Source of the DNA: Paenibacillus ginsengihumi DSM 21568
GTDB lineage: Bacteria; Bacillota; Bacilli; Paenibacillales; NBRC-103111
Reading direction: 5' to 3'
DNA: 49,987 nt
NCBI RefSeq assembly: GCF_000380965.1
Contig: NZ_KB905583.1
Span: 1 to 49,987, forward strand
The position numbers were made by a program, and so were the translations under genes. Below are positions 32,049 to 40,653 of this stretch, in pieces. Positions within the stretch are counted from its first letter, which is position 1; every line of letters begins with the position of its first letter. Under the pieces are notes generated by a model. The model did not search any database and had not been told where the DNA came from. It was given only the letters and a program-made list of their open reading frames with translations.

Positions 32049-33034
32049 ATGCGATTATATTCGAAGGAGACCTATTTGGAGAGTGCCGATTTTCCGTTTG
32101 GCGCCGTTCCATTCTTGACGATGCCCGATCGGCCGAGGCTGCCGCACGTTCACGATTTTATCGAGCTGGTATACATCGCGAACGGCTGCGGGGAACATCT
32201 TTACAAGGGCTGCTCGATCCCGGTGTCCAAAGGAGATGTTTTTGTGATTCCGCCTTACGTCGAGCACGATTACCGCGTCGCCGGCCCCGCCCCTTTGGAG
32301 GTATACAACATCCTGTTCACGCCGTCCTTCCTGCTTCCCGAGCTGCAGGCCCTGTCCCGCTCCGCCCCGCTCGAACGCTGCTTCTATGTGGAGCCGTTCC
32401 TGCAGCCCCATCCCGACTTCGACTCGCACCTGAAGCTGTCGCTGCATGAAGGACAGGAGGCAAAAAGCCGCCTGAACCGCCTCATCAAGGAATATAACGG
32501 CAAAGCGCTTGGCTACCGCATCACCGTCAAAGCGCTGCTGATCGAGCTGCTCGTATGGCTCAGCCGCTGCTATGAGCAGCGCCTCGTGCAGCCCCGGCCG
32601 CCGGCAGGCGAATCGCGGGCGATCGGATAGCTGTGCGAATATTTGGAGTCGCATTATGCCGAGCAGCTCAGCCTGGAGCAGGTCAGCCGCATGTGCGGCA
32701 TGAGCCAGAGCAGCTTCCGCGCGAAATTCAAGCGCATCGTCGGCGTCACCTTTACGGAATACCGCAACGAAGTCCGGATTACGCCTCCCTGCAATATTTG
32801 CGCGATACCGACGACAAAATCATCGCTGTGGCGGAGCGCGTCGGCATCGGCGACATCAGCTACTTCAACAAGCTGTTCAAGCATTACATCGGTGTCACGC
32901 CAAGGGAATATCGGCTGAAATACCGCCAGGCGGCGCAAAAAGGAAAAGAGCGCTCCGTTAGAGCGCTCGGCGGCACGATGGAAGCAGCCGCTCATGCCGA
33001 TGCGGCGGTTTCGGCCTCGGCGCCCACAGCATGA
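32049..33034 (+). pseudogene. Broken AraC-family transcription regulator
   Basis: The first 193 codons encode an AraC-type cupin sensor (LPHVHDFIELVYIANGCGEH, then VSKGDVFVIPPYVEHDYRV). The frame stops at TAG 32628-32630, exactly where CAG would give IGQLCEYLE. The same frame resumes directly with the first DNA-binding helix-turn-helix (ESHYAEQLSLEQVSRMCGMS, SFRAKFKRIVG). Near 32775-32783 the reading shifts to another frame, which gives DYASLQYLRDTDDKIIAVAE and GIGDISYFNKLFKHYIGVTP, the second helix-turn-helix and AraC signature. The shift fits loss of about four bases. Two lesions in one gene indicate a pseudogene, though sequencing error cannot be excluded for the shift. Confidence 0.85.
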
Positions 33035-33077
33035 TCGCGACGCCAGTCAGGCAAACGGCAGCGCCGATCCCATCGTA
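33011..33077 (-). pseudogene. C-terminal remnant of a UPF0060/YnfA-like membrane protein
   Basis: Read on the minus strand, the segment YDGIGAAVCLTGVAIMLWAP followed by R closely fits the last helix of UPF0060/YnfA proteins (D.iGa..CL.Gv.iim..PR). The upstream frame does not continue into the rest of that family, so only a relic remains, lying over the extended tail of the broken AraC gene. Confidence 0.4.
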
Positions 33078-33145
33078 TGAACAAGGCAATGCCCGAAATG
33101 ACCGAACGAACCTCACTCCCCTGACGCGCGGCGCGGCCGTCTGTC

Positions 33146-33991
33146 TCAGCTCCAATAATAGGCCTCGTCCTGCGCGTCAATCGGCGCCATGCGCACGGCC
33201 GCTGTATCGTCAATCCGCTCTGCCAGCTCCCGGATCGGCCTGCGGTGCCGCGATTCGACGACAGCCATCAGCTCGCCGTCGTCCATATTGCCGGACGATA
33301 CGAAAGTCACCCGGTCGCCGTAGGCAGAGACGATGCCTTTCCGGACAGAGCCCGCATCCCGGCACTGAATCCATACCATCCAGTAGCGGCGGTAGCCGGA
33401 AAGCGACACGCGCAGCGCCTGGTACGCCGCGAAATAAGCGATGATGGAATACAGCGCCTGCTGCCATCCGAAGACGAAGCCTGCCGCCGACAAAAGCAGC
33501 AGATTGACGATCATGATCAGCTCCGATACGGACAGCGGCAGCTTCTTCTTCAGCCGCACCGCCGCTTCGCTGATCCCGTCCGCGTAACCGCCCGTGCGGA
33601 TCGCAAGCCCCAGGCCGCTGCCGAGCGTCAGCCCGCCGATCACGGCGGCCGCCAGCGGATGCTCCAGCAACGGCGGGTACGGATGCAGCACAATCGTCAG
33701 CCCGGCGACAGCCGTGAGCCCGACCAGGGCGAGCAGCAGCCTGCGCTTGTCGCCGTCCCGTTTGAACAGCACGACGAACGGCACATTGATCAGCAGCAGA
33801 AAAAAGCCCATCTGCATTTCCGTCACATGCGCCAGGATGACCGAGATGCCCTTCACGCCCACGGGAACGATTCGGTTCGGGGTCAGAAACAGCTCCAGGC
33901 CGCAGGCGATCAGGACAAGCCCAAGCGAGAAAACAAGCCAGCGCCCCGCCGGTTCCAGCCGTCTGAGTTTCCTTCTCCAATCGGTTCTCAT
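33146..33991 (-). CDS. YitT-family membrane protein (DUF161 + DUF2179)
   Basis: ATG 33991 follows GGGGGGAG and gives 281 residues. Five or six membrane helices (for example WLVFSLGLVLIACGLELFL, LLLALVGLTAVAGLTIVL, ALYSIIAYFAAYQALRVSL) belong to the YitT/DUF161 fold, with the typical GGYADGISEA glycine motif. The C-terminal 75 residues form the DUF2179 domain (GIVSAYGDRVTFVSSGNMDD). The function of YitT proteins is unknown. It stands alone on the minus strand; copy B of the intergenic element lies upstream. Confidence 0.9.
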   Translation of the reverse strand: MRTDWRRKLRRLEPAGRWLVFSLGLVLIACGLELFLTPNRIVPVGVKGISVILAHVTEMQMGFFLLLINVPFVVLFKRDGDKRRLLLALVGLTAVAGLTIVLHPYPPLLEHPLAAAVIGGLTLGSGLGLAIRTGGYADGISEAAVRLKKKLPLSVSELIMIVNLLLLSAAGFVFGWQQALYSIIAYFAAYQALRVSLSGYRRYWMVWIQCRDAGSVRKGIVSAYGDRVTFVSSGNMDDGELMAVVESRHRRPIRELAERIDDTAAVRMAPIDAQDEAYYWS

Positions 33992-34048
33992 CCGATCTCC
34001 CCCCTGTACGCCTGAACGGCTTCTTATCGTATCGCAAATATCGGGCTG

Positions 34049-34113
34049 GACGCCTGTGACGCGCGATTCCTGCGTCATTCGTTCGTCACCTGCCGTACTG
34101 GAAATTGGCCGAA
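34049..34113 (+). repeat. Intergenic element, copy B
   Basis: Starting at GACGCCTGTGACG it matches copy C at 19 of the first 24 bases, then carries GCGTCATTCGTTCGTCACCT (one insertion and a mismatch against copy C) and a similar GAAATT tail. It points opposite to the YitT gene whose start is about 60 bases away. Confidence 0.6.
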
Positions 34114-34295
34114 GCACTTTAATCGAATTTTCACAATACGCCCGGCGTCACGACCGTATAGCACTCCTTATATCTTAATTCCATTGTATACCAATGTATA
34201 CATTCTTTCAATTGATCGGCCCAAAACGGTTCTAACCCATTGGTAAGAAAACCATCTATCGACGCCCATCCAAGGATGAGCGACCGCGGTTGAGC

Positions 34296-34345
34296 AAAAA
34301 AGGCTCTCCCCCAGCCCGGCTATAAAACCTGGCGAGAGACAGCCT
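34296..34345 (-). terminator. Terminator of bcp
   Basis: On the minus strand AGGCT..CTCTC pairs with GAGAG-CCT, with inner CAG/CTG pairing, followed by TTTTTT. Confidence 0.75.
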
Positions 34346-34399
34346 CCTGAATCGGCATAATTCCGGACTCACTTAAGCACAAATGCCGGAACGGAGCGT

Positions 34400-34876
34400 T
34401 CACGGCCGCGGCAGCGCCTTGACCGCTTCAAGCACCTCCTGGACATGCCCTTTTACTTTTACCTTCCGCCATTCCTTGGCTAGTCTGCCTTCCTCGTCGA
34501 TCAGGAAGGTCGATCGCACGACGCCCATATACTCCTTGCCGAACGTCTTCTTCAACTGCCACACGCCGAACAGCCGGGCTACCGTATGATCGGTATCGGC
34601 CAGCAGCGGGAACGGCAGCTCGTGCTTGGCGGCGAACTTATTGTGCGAGGCCAGATCGTCCGGACTGATCCCGATGACCTCGGCATTCAACTCCTTGAAC
34701 TGTCCGTTATAATCGCGGAACTCGCACGACTCCTGCGTGCAGCCCGGCGTCATATCGGCGGGATAGAAGTACAGGACAACCTTCTTGCCCCGCAGCTCGC
34801 TCAGACGAAGCTCGCCGCCGGGATGCGCGGGCAGCGCGAAATCGGGAACAGGCTCGCCCAGTTGTACTTGCGACAT
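34400..34876 (-). CDS. bcp: Thioredoxin-dependent thiol peroxidase (Bcp/PrxQ)
   Basis: The 158-residue protein is a peroxiredoxin of the Bcp/PrxQ class. The strand VVLYFYPADMTPGCTQESCE holds peroxidatic Cys46 and resolving Cys51 in the typical five-residue spacing. The conserved Arg lies in GVVRSTFLID. It reduces hydrogen peroxide and organic peroxides using thioredoxin, in the cytoplasm. Length is standard. It is a single gene with GGAGGACG upstream and its own terminator. Confidence 0.95.
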   Translation of the reverse strand: MSQVQLGEPVPDFALPAHPGGELRLSELRGKKVVLYFYPADMTPGCTQESCEFRDYNGQFKELNAEVIGISPDDLASHNKFAAKHELPFPLLADTDHTVARLFGVWQLKKTFGKEYMGVVRSTFLIDEEGRLAKEWRKVKVKGHVQEVLEAVKALPRP

Positions 34877-34968
34877 ATCGTCGTCCTCCTTCGCTTGTGA
34901 AATATGCTTTTATCATACCTTTTGTGGCCCGGGAAGGACAACCGAGCTTAATGCCGGTTAAACAAGCT

Positions 34969-35757
34969 TCAGGAGCCCGCGCCGCGGTACCGTTTGACCC
35001 CGAAATTCCATACCGACACCCCGATCGTAAGAAACAGCAGCCCGACCGCCGGCGTCAGCAGCGCGAAGGTTCCCCAATTCGCCCGATCCAGGAAATAAGC
35101 TGCAGGATAAAAGCCGACGAAGCCGAACGGCAGCAGCCATGTCAGCACGAAACCGAGCAAGCGGTTGTAGATCGTCATCGGATAGCGCCCGTAGTTCTGC
35201 AAATTCCACAGCAGCGGCAAAATGCCCGTCGGCGCATCGGAGAAAAAGGACAGCGACGTGAAAAAGATGTATATCCCGCCGTAAATCCCCATGGAGCCAA
35301 GAACAAGCAGCACGAACACCAGCGGATCGTACCATTCGAGCCCAAGACCAAGCTGCGACCATGAGTAGCCCATGATAACCAGGCCGGTGAGCGCGCTGAA
35401 CAGCGACGAAGGGTCCATATTTTCCAGCATCAGCTGCACCAGATTGTAGGCCGGCCGGGTGAGCACCCGGTCCATCTCGCCCTTGACGATATACCGTTCG
35501 GTAAAATTCCACAGGTTGAAGAAAGTGGTGAACAGTCCGTAAGGCACCAGAAAATAACCGTATATGAACAGCACCTGATGCTCGTTCCATATGTCGATCC
35601 GCGACGTATGCTGAAAGACGATCAGAATAAAAAACAGATTCAGCCCGTTGAACAGCAAGTCCGACACGACCTCGATCCAAAAGTCGGACCGGTACGTCAG
35701 CCGCGTTTTCATATAATTTTTCAAATAGTCGCCGATTAGGCCCGCATAAAAGAGCAC
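34969..35757 (-). CDS. ABC-2 family permease, second subunit
   Basis: GTG 35757, 10 bases after GGAGGG, is more likely than an ATG eight codons earlier that would lie over the ribosome site and previous gene. The 262-residue protein has six membrane helices (for example LLFNGLNLFFILIVFQHTS, LVFVLLVLGSMGIYGGIYIF, LLTPAVGLLFLTIGVSVWNF). The family is the PF06182-like ABC-2 permease group, which usually occurs as two permeases with one ATPase. The three genes are packed with overlaps, so they form one exporter. The substrate is not identifiable. Confidence 0.88.
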   Translation of the reverse strand: MLFYAGLIGDYLKNYMKTRLTYRSDFWIEVVSDLLFNGLNLFFILIVFQHTSRIDIWNEHQVLFIYGYFLVPYGLFTTFFNLWNFTERYIVKGEMDRVLTRPAYNLVQLMLENMDPSSLFSALTGLVIMGYSWSQLGLGLEWYDPLVFVLLVLGSMGIYGGIYIFFTSLSFFSDAPTGILPLLWNLQNYGRYPMTIYNRLLGFVLTWLLPFGFVGFYPAAYFLDRANWGTFALLTPAVGLLFLTIGVSVWNFGVKRYRGAGS

Positions 35758-35764
35758 GTCAGCC

Positions 35765-36559
35765 TCACCCTCCCTGCACAAACAGCCGCGTCCGCGAAGC
35801 CCGCCACAGGACGTACAGCGGAACGATCAGCACCGCGAACCAGATCAGCTGGATGCCCAGCACATGATAGACGCCGCCGCCCGCCGTTTTGCCCGTAAAC
35901 ACCGCGCCCGGCAAATAGGTGATCGCCTGAAACGGCAGCAGGTTCATCAGCTCTTGCGCCCATCCGGGGAAAAAGGACATCGGCACGACGAGCCCCGAGA
36001 ACAGATCGACGGCGACCCGCTTCATCCGCATCAGGCCTTCGTTGTTTTCCAGGAAAAAGGCGAACAAGCCGGTAATGATGTTGATCTGGGAATTGATCAG
36101 GAAGCTGAAAAACAGCATCAGCAAAAACATGCCCCAGACGAACGGATCCGTAGGCAGCTCGACCGGAAACAGCAGCGAGACGATGACCATCCCCGGCACG
36201 GAAAACAGCGCGAAGCGGAACAACCCTTCGCCGAGCCCCTGCATCATTTTGACTACGATATAATTGTAGGGCCGGATGAACTGGATCGCCACGCTACCGT
36301 CCTTGATCTCGTTGGCGATCTCCCGGTCCAGATTGTTGAAATAAAAGGCTCTCGCCATCCAGGAGACGGCGACGTACGTCGTCATCTGCGTCACCGTCAT
36401 GCCGCCCAGCGACTCCTGAGCCCCGTAGATCGCCTTCCACAAAAAATAATACGCGCCGATATTGAGCGCATAGATAATAATGCCGCTGTAATAATTGACC
36501 CGGTAGGCCAGCATCATCAAAAACCTCATGCGAATAATCTCTACGTACGCTTTATACAC
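35765..36559 (-). CDS. ABC-2 family permease, first subunit
   Basis: The 264-residue protein has six membrane helices (among them MLAYRVNYYSGIIIYALNIG, FALFSVPGMVIVSLLFPVEL and VLGIQLIWFAVLIVPLYVLW) and the PF06182-like motif IANEIKDGSVAIQFIRPYNY near the middle. Its start overlaps the ATPase gene by 8 bases and its end is 8 bases before the second permease, so the three are co-translated. Confidence 0.88.
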   Translation of the reverse strand: MYKAYVEIIRMRFLMMLAYRVNYYSGIIIYALNIGAYYFLWKAIYGAQESLGGMTVTQMTTYVAVSWMARAFYFNNLDREIANEIKDGSVAIQFIRPYNYIVVKMMQGLGEGLFRFALFSVPGMVIVSLLFPVELPTDPFVWGMFLLMLFFSFLINSQINIITGLFAFFLENNEGLMRMKRVAVDLFSGLVVPMSFFPGWAQELMNLLPFQAITYLPGAVFTGKTAGGGVYHVLGIQLIWFAVLIVPLYVLWRASRTRLFVQGG

Positions 36560-37724
36560 GAGCTTTCACGCCCCGTTCGTCGCTTTCGGACGTTGCCGCC
36601 TGCGCGGCACGGCTGACCTCCGCCTTGGGCGAGCCATTACCGGAGCCGGAGCCGAGGCTTCCCTGCTCATCCGCTGCTCCGGAGCCGCCGGCAATCCGCT
36701 GCAGGCTTTGCGCCGCATCGGCCGACGCCGAGCCCGACTTGTATATTTCGCGGACGATATCGTCGGTATTCGTCTCCACAATTTTGATATCCTGAATCTC
36801 TATCGCCCCGACCAGGCGGGCCAATACCTCCGACACGTTCGCCTTGCCGAACGGGATGAACACGCTGGCCGTCAGCCGGTTATCCACCGTCCAGACGACG
36901 CCAAGCCCTGCGGTCAGCTGCTCCAGGCGCTCCTGCGCCACCTCCTCCGCGAAGCGGAGAACGACCTCTTTCCCCTGGCCCCAGCGCTCCTTCAGCTCCT
37001 CCAGGCCGCCGTCGTAAATGATGCGCCCGTCGTCGAGCATGATCACTCTCGAGCATAGCGCCTCGATATCCTGCAGGTCGTGCGTCGTCAGCAGAATCGT
37101 CGTCCCGTAGCGGCGGTTGATCGATTTCAGAAAATCGCGAATTTCCGTCTTGACGACGATGTCGAGGCCGATGGTCGGCTCGTCCAAAAACAAAATTTGC
37201 GGATTGTGCAGCAGCGAAGCGGCCAGCTCGCAGCGCATGCGCTGGCCCAGGCTCAGCTTGCGCACCGGCCTGTTCAGCAGGTCGCCAAGCTGCAGCCGCT
37301 CCGTCAGCTCATCCAGCCGCTCCCTGAAATCCGCCTCGGGCACGCGATAAACCTTCCTTAATAATTGGAACGACTCGATCACGCCGATATCCCACCACAG
37401 CTGGCTTCGCTGGCCGAAGACGACGCCGATGCCGCGCACGAAGCTCTCCCGCTCCTTGTGAGGCACGAAGCCGTTGACCCGGATTTCCCCGGAGGTCGGC
37501 ACGAGAATGCCGGTCAGCATCTTGATCGTCGTCGATTTGCCTGCCCCGTTCTCTCCGATATATCCGCATATTTCCCCTTGAGGAATTTGAAAGCTGATGT
37601 TCTTAACCGCCTCAACTTCCGTATATTCTCTATTAAAGAGATCGCGAAGGGCGCCCTTCAGCCCTTCCCGGTTTTTCTGAACCTTGAAATTCTTGCGCAA
37701 ATTGCGCACATCGATAGCATACAT
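36552..37724 (-). CDS. ABC exporter ATP-binding subunit
   Basis: The 390-residue protein is a complete ABC ATPase: Walker A GYIGENGAGKSTTIKML, Q-loop VVFGQRSQLWWD, signature KLSLGQRMRCELAASLL (LSLGQ), Walker B ILFLDEPTIGLD, and H-loop LLTTHDLQDIEAL. The LSLGQ signature and the 'RSQLWWD' stretch are typical of the ABC-2 group with PF06182 permeases. A C-terminal beta region (FIPFGKANVSEVLARLVGAI) is followed by a 60-residue Ser/Gly/Ala-rich tail of no known role. It is the first gene of the three-gene export operon. Confidence 0.94.
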   Translation of the reverse strand: MYAIDVRNLRKNFKVQKNREGLKGALRDLFNREYTEVEAVKNISFQIPQGEICGYIGENGAGKSTTIKMLTGILVPTSGEIRVNGFVPHKERESFVRGIGVVFGQRSQLWWDIGVIESFQLLRKVYRVPEADFRERLDELTERLQLGDLLNRPVRKLSLGQRMRCELAASLLHNPQILFLDEPTIGLDIVVKTEIRDFLKSINRRYGTTILLTTHDLQDIEALCSRVIMLDDGRIIYDGGLEELKERWGQGKEVVLRFAEEVAQERLEQLTAGLGVVWTVDNRLTASVFIPFGKANVSEVLARLVGAIEIQDIKIVETNTDDIVREIYKSGSASADAAQSLQRIAGGSGAADEQGSLGSGSGNGSPKAEVSRAAQAATSESDERGVKARV

Positions 37725-38040
37725 TAGCTTTGCGCCTCCTGTCGCAATTTGACGAAGCTTGCGGGCTATGGCTGAAACCTTTTATAATGATTGTAACCCA
37801 TCGGACGAGTCATGTAAAAACTACCTGCTGTTTAAAGGTATGGAAGCTCCGCTATTATTGAAAACCTATATAGCACGTATAGACGCCTATGACGAACGAC
37901 TCCTTCGTCATCGGTCGTCACCTGCGGTGTTGAAAATTCGGGCTGCAGCGATCCCCCTGATTTTTTTCGACACACCGATAATATCATACAATACGATTTT
38001 TTAAAGGGGAACGGCTTCCCGGCGAAAGGACATCCATCTT
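37725..38040. other. Divergent intergenic region between ABC exporter and LCP genes
   Basis: 316 bases without a gene. It carries copy C of the intergenic element (37882-37948). The LCP gene has AAAGGA about 10 bases before its ATG. No clear sigmaA boxes seen. Confidence 0.5.
37882..37948 (+). repeat. Intergenic element, copy C
   Basis: Contains GACGCCTATGACGAACGACT followed by TTCGTCATCGGTCGTCACCT. The arms GACGA and TCGTC can pair; in copy A both sides change to GACAA and TTGTC. It lies about 95-160 bases upstream of the LCP start and a similar distance from the divergent ABC gene. Confidence 0.6.
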
Positions 38041-39111
38041 ATGATACGTTCGATCAAACGCATTGCAGTTGCTCTGGTGCTCCTCCTGATGGTAGCCATC
38101 GGTTATTATGCTTACGCATTCATCAATTTTGCCAATAATATTCAAGGCGGTCCGGAATCGGGCAAATTCGGCAACCTGAATACGACGCCGATCAACAAGA
38201 CGGAGGAATCGCTCGTTCCGCCGAAATGGGAAGGCAAGGAACGGGTCAACGTGCTGCTGCTCGGCGGCGATTCCCGCTCCTCCAAGCCGAATGAAATTCC
38301 GCGATCCGATACGCTCATGGTGGCGTCGATCGATCCCGTCACCAAGAAGGCGGCTCTGCTGTCGGTTCTGCGCGATACGTACGTCCGAATCCCGGGCTAC
38401 GGCAACGACCGTATCAACGCCTCCGTCACATACGGCGGTCCGCAGTTGGCCATGAAGACGGTCAGCGATCTGCTCGGCATCCCGATTCAATATTATGTGT
38501 ATACGGATTTCCAAGGCTTTATCGCGCTCGTCGACGCCATCGGCGGCATCGAAATCGACGTCGAGAAGGACATGAAGTATACGGACTCCGCAGACGGGCA
38601 TAAGTTCGATATCAATTTGAAAAAAGGCTACCAGCACCTGGACGGCACGCATGCGCTGCAGTATGTGCGCTTCCGGCACGACGCGCTCAGCGACTTCAGC
38701 CGGACGGAGAGGCAGCGCAAGTTTTTGCAGGCGGTCGCCCAGAAGATGCAGAGCACGACCTCGATCATCCGGCTTCCGAAAATATTGAACAGCGTCGATC
38801 CTTATATCGAGACGAACCTGTCGACGACCGATATGCTCAAGCTGGCGGTGCTCGCCTTTGACGCCAAGGCCGAAGGCATGGCCAGCGCGCAGGTGCCGCC
38901 GAGCCATCTGCTGATCGAGAAGCGGGTAGGCGGAGCAGACGTGCTCATGGTCTCCAATCAGAAGAAGCTTCACGCCTATTTGCAGGATTTGTTCAAGGAA
39001 GAACCGGCGGATGAGACGGAGCCTGCCGGCGGCGAATCATCGACGGCGGGCGGCGGAGCTCCCGCGGCGGCCGTCTCGAACGACACCGGACGAGGCTCTT
39101 CCCGAAGATAA
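38041..39111 (+). CDS. LytR-CpsA-Psr (LCP) cell-wall polymer ligase
   Basis: The 356-residue protein has one N-terminal membrane helix (about 7-29), then the LCP domain: NVLLLGGDSRS, RSDTLMVASIDPVTKKAALL, SVLRDTYVRIPGYGNDRINA, SVTYGGPQLAMKTVSDLLGI, and GYQHLDGTHALQYVRFRHDA. The Asp and Arg residues in these motifs bind the polyprenyl-phosphate substrate in known LCP enzymes. It would attach teichoic acid-like or other anionic polymers to peptidoglycan outside the membrane. The last 40 residues are low complexity. A terminator follows at 39155, so it is a one-gene unit. Confidence 0.94.
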   Translation: MIRSIKRIAVALVLLLMVAIGYYAYAFINFANNIQGGPESGKFGNLNTTPINKTEESLVPPKWEGKERVNVLLLGGDSRSSKPNEIPRSDTLMVASIDPVTKKAALLSVLRDTYVRIPGYGNDRINASVTYGGPQLAMKTVSDLLGIPIQYYVYTDFQGFIALVDAIGGIEIDVEKDMKYTDSADGHKFDINLKKGYQHLDGTHALQYVRFRHDALSDFSRTERQRKFLQAVAQKMQSTTSIIRLPKILNSVDPYIETNLSTTDMLKLAVLAFDAKAEGMASAQVPPSHLLIEKRVGGADVLMVSNQKKLHAYLQDLFKEEPADETEPAGGESSTAGGGAPAAAVSNDTGRGSSRR

Positions 39112-39154
39112 TGGAATGACGAGTTTATCGTTATGTGACTATCGCTATGTTTTA

Positions 39155-39186
39155 GAACGGCCGCACCTGCGGCCTGTTCTTTTTTA
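39155..39186 (+). terminator. Terminator of the LCP gene
   Basis: GAAC-GGCCGC pairs with GCGGCC-TGTTC (one bulge) and is followed by six T residues. Confidence 0.8.
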
Positions 39187-39255
39187 GACTATACATATGA
39201 AGCACGGCCGCGGCAGAGCCGGGCCGAATATGAGAGAAGAAAGGATGCGTCTAAG

Positions 39256-40653
39256 ATGTCGAACCATTCTTCGCGCAAGCGATCCGAAGCGCTGTACGCC
39301 GAGGCGCTGCAGCATATTGTCGGCGGCGTGAACAGCCCTTCCCGCTCGTTCAAAGCCGTCGGCGGCGGAGCCCCCGTCTTTATGAAGCGCGGGCAAGGCG
39401 CTTATTTTTGGGATGAGGATGGCAACCGCTATATCGATTATTTGGCCGCGTACGGGCCGATCATTCTCGGCCACGCCCATCCGGGCGTAACGGAGGCGAT
39501 CTGCCGCGCCGCCGGGAACGGCACGCTGTACGGCACTCCGACGGAGCTGGAGATCGTCTTCGCCCGCCGCCTGAAAGAAGCGATCCCTTCGCTCGACAAG
39601 GTGCGCTTCGTCAATTCGGGCACGGAGGCGGTCATGACGACGATCCGCGTCGCCCGGGCCTACACCGGCCGCAGCAAAATCGTCAAGTTCGCCGGCTGCT
39701 ATCACGGCCATTCCGATCTGGTGCTCGTCGCGGCGGGCTCGGGCCCGTCCACGCTCGGCATCCCGGACAGCGCCGGCATCCCCATCAGCATCGCCCACGA
39801 GGTCATCACCGTGCCTTACAACGATCTGGACGCGCTGCACGAAGCGCTGAACCGCTGGGGCAGCGACGTCGCCGCCGTCATGGTCGAGCCGATCGTCGGC
39901 AATTTCGGCATGGTCATGCCGCAGCCCGGCTTCCTCGAAGGGCTGTGCTCCGCGGCGCGCGCAAACGGCTCGCTCGTCATCTATGACGAGGTCATTACCG
40001 CGTTCCGCTTTCATTACGGAGCGGCGCAGACGTTTGCCGGGCTGCCCGGTCCGGCAGCGGGCTCCGCGCCGGGGACGCTGCGCGAGCAAACAGGCAGCGG
40101 GCCCGATTTCGCGGCCGTCGAGCCGGATTTGACCGCGCTTGGCAAAATCATCGGCGGCGGGCTGCCGATCGGCGCCTACGGAGGACGCAAGGCGATCATG
40201 GAGCAGGTCGCGCCGCTCGGGCCCGCCTATCAGGCCGGCACGATGGCCGGCAACCCTGCCTCGATCTCGGCTGGCATCGCCTGCCTGGAAGCGCTGGCCG
40301 CGCCGGGCGTATACGAGCGCCTCGACAAGCTCGGCGCCGCGCTGGCCGAAGGGCTGGCGGCCGCGGCGCAGCGCCACGGCATCGCGCTGACCGTGAACCG
40401 CATCTGCGGGGCGCTGTCCACCCACTTCTGCGATCATCCGGTAACGAATTATGCCCAGGCGCAGGATACGGACAGCGAGCAATTCGCCCGGTTTTTCCGG
40501 CTCATGCTGGATCAAGGAATCTGCCTGGCGCCCTCCAAGTACGAGGCATGGTTTCTGACAACGGCTCATACCGAGGACGATGTGGCCGTGACGATTCAGG
40601 CGGCAGACCGCGCCCTCGCCGCCTTGGCCGCAGAGAAGCCCACGAAGCTCTAA
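39256..40653 (+). CDS. hemL: Glutamate-1-semialdehyde 2,1-aminomutase
   Basis: The 465-residue enzyme converts glutamate-1-semialdehyde to 5-aminolevulinate for heme synthesis with pyridoxal phosphate. The start has the family signature [20 protein letters not shown]. The cofactor motifs are [35 protein letters not shown], and [19 protein letters not shown] with Lys297. Length exceeds the usual 430 because of an insert of about 25 residues after GLPGPAAG. Other hem genes are absent here, so it is probably a second, scattered copy (often called hemL2/gsaB in Bacillales) rather than the hem-operon one; this is inferred from context. Confidence 0.92.
   Translation: MSNHSSRKRSEALYAEALQHIVGGVNSPSRSFKAVGGGAPVFMKRGQGAYFWDEDGNRYIDYLAAYGPIILGHAHPGVTEAICRAAGNGTLYGTPTELEIVFARRLKEAIPSLDKVRFVNSGTEAVMTTIRVARAYTGRSKIVKFAGCYHGHSDLVLVAAGSGPSTLGIPDSAGIPISIAHEVITVPYNDLDALHEALNRWGSDVAAVMVEPIVGNFGMVMPQPGFLEGLCSAARANGSLVIYDEVITAFRFHYGAAQTFAGLPGPAAGSAPGTLREQTGSGPDFAAVEPDLTALGKIIGGGLPIGAYGGRKAIMEQVAPLGPAYQAGTMAGNPASISAGIACLEALAAPGVYERLDKLGAALAEGLAAAAQRHGIALTVNRICGALSTHFCDHPVTNYAQAQDTDSEQFARFFRLMLDQGICLAPSKYEAWFLTTAHTEDDVAVTIQAADRALAALAAEKPTKL

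Larger units (their letters stand above)
33992..34399. other. Intergenic stretch upstream of the YitT gene
   Basis: It holds copy B of the intergenic element (34049-34113) and the bcp terminator (34296-34345). The sequence from 34150 to 34260 is AT-rich and includes TATACC/TATACA words, but I cannot assign a promoter with confidence. Confidence 0.5.

Noticed and set aside
37984-38973. A 329-codon minus-strand frame opposite the LCP gene
   Set aside because: Antisense to clear LCP motifs and without ribosome site.
39184-40569. A 461-codon minus-strand frame opposite hemL
   Set aside because: Antisense shadow; hemL has a full set of PLP-enzyme motifs.
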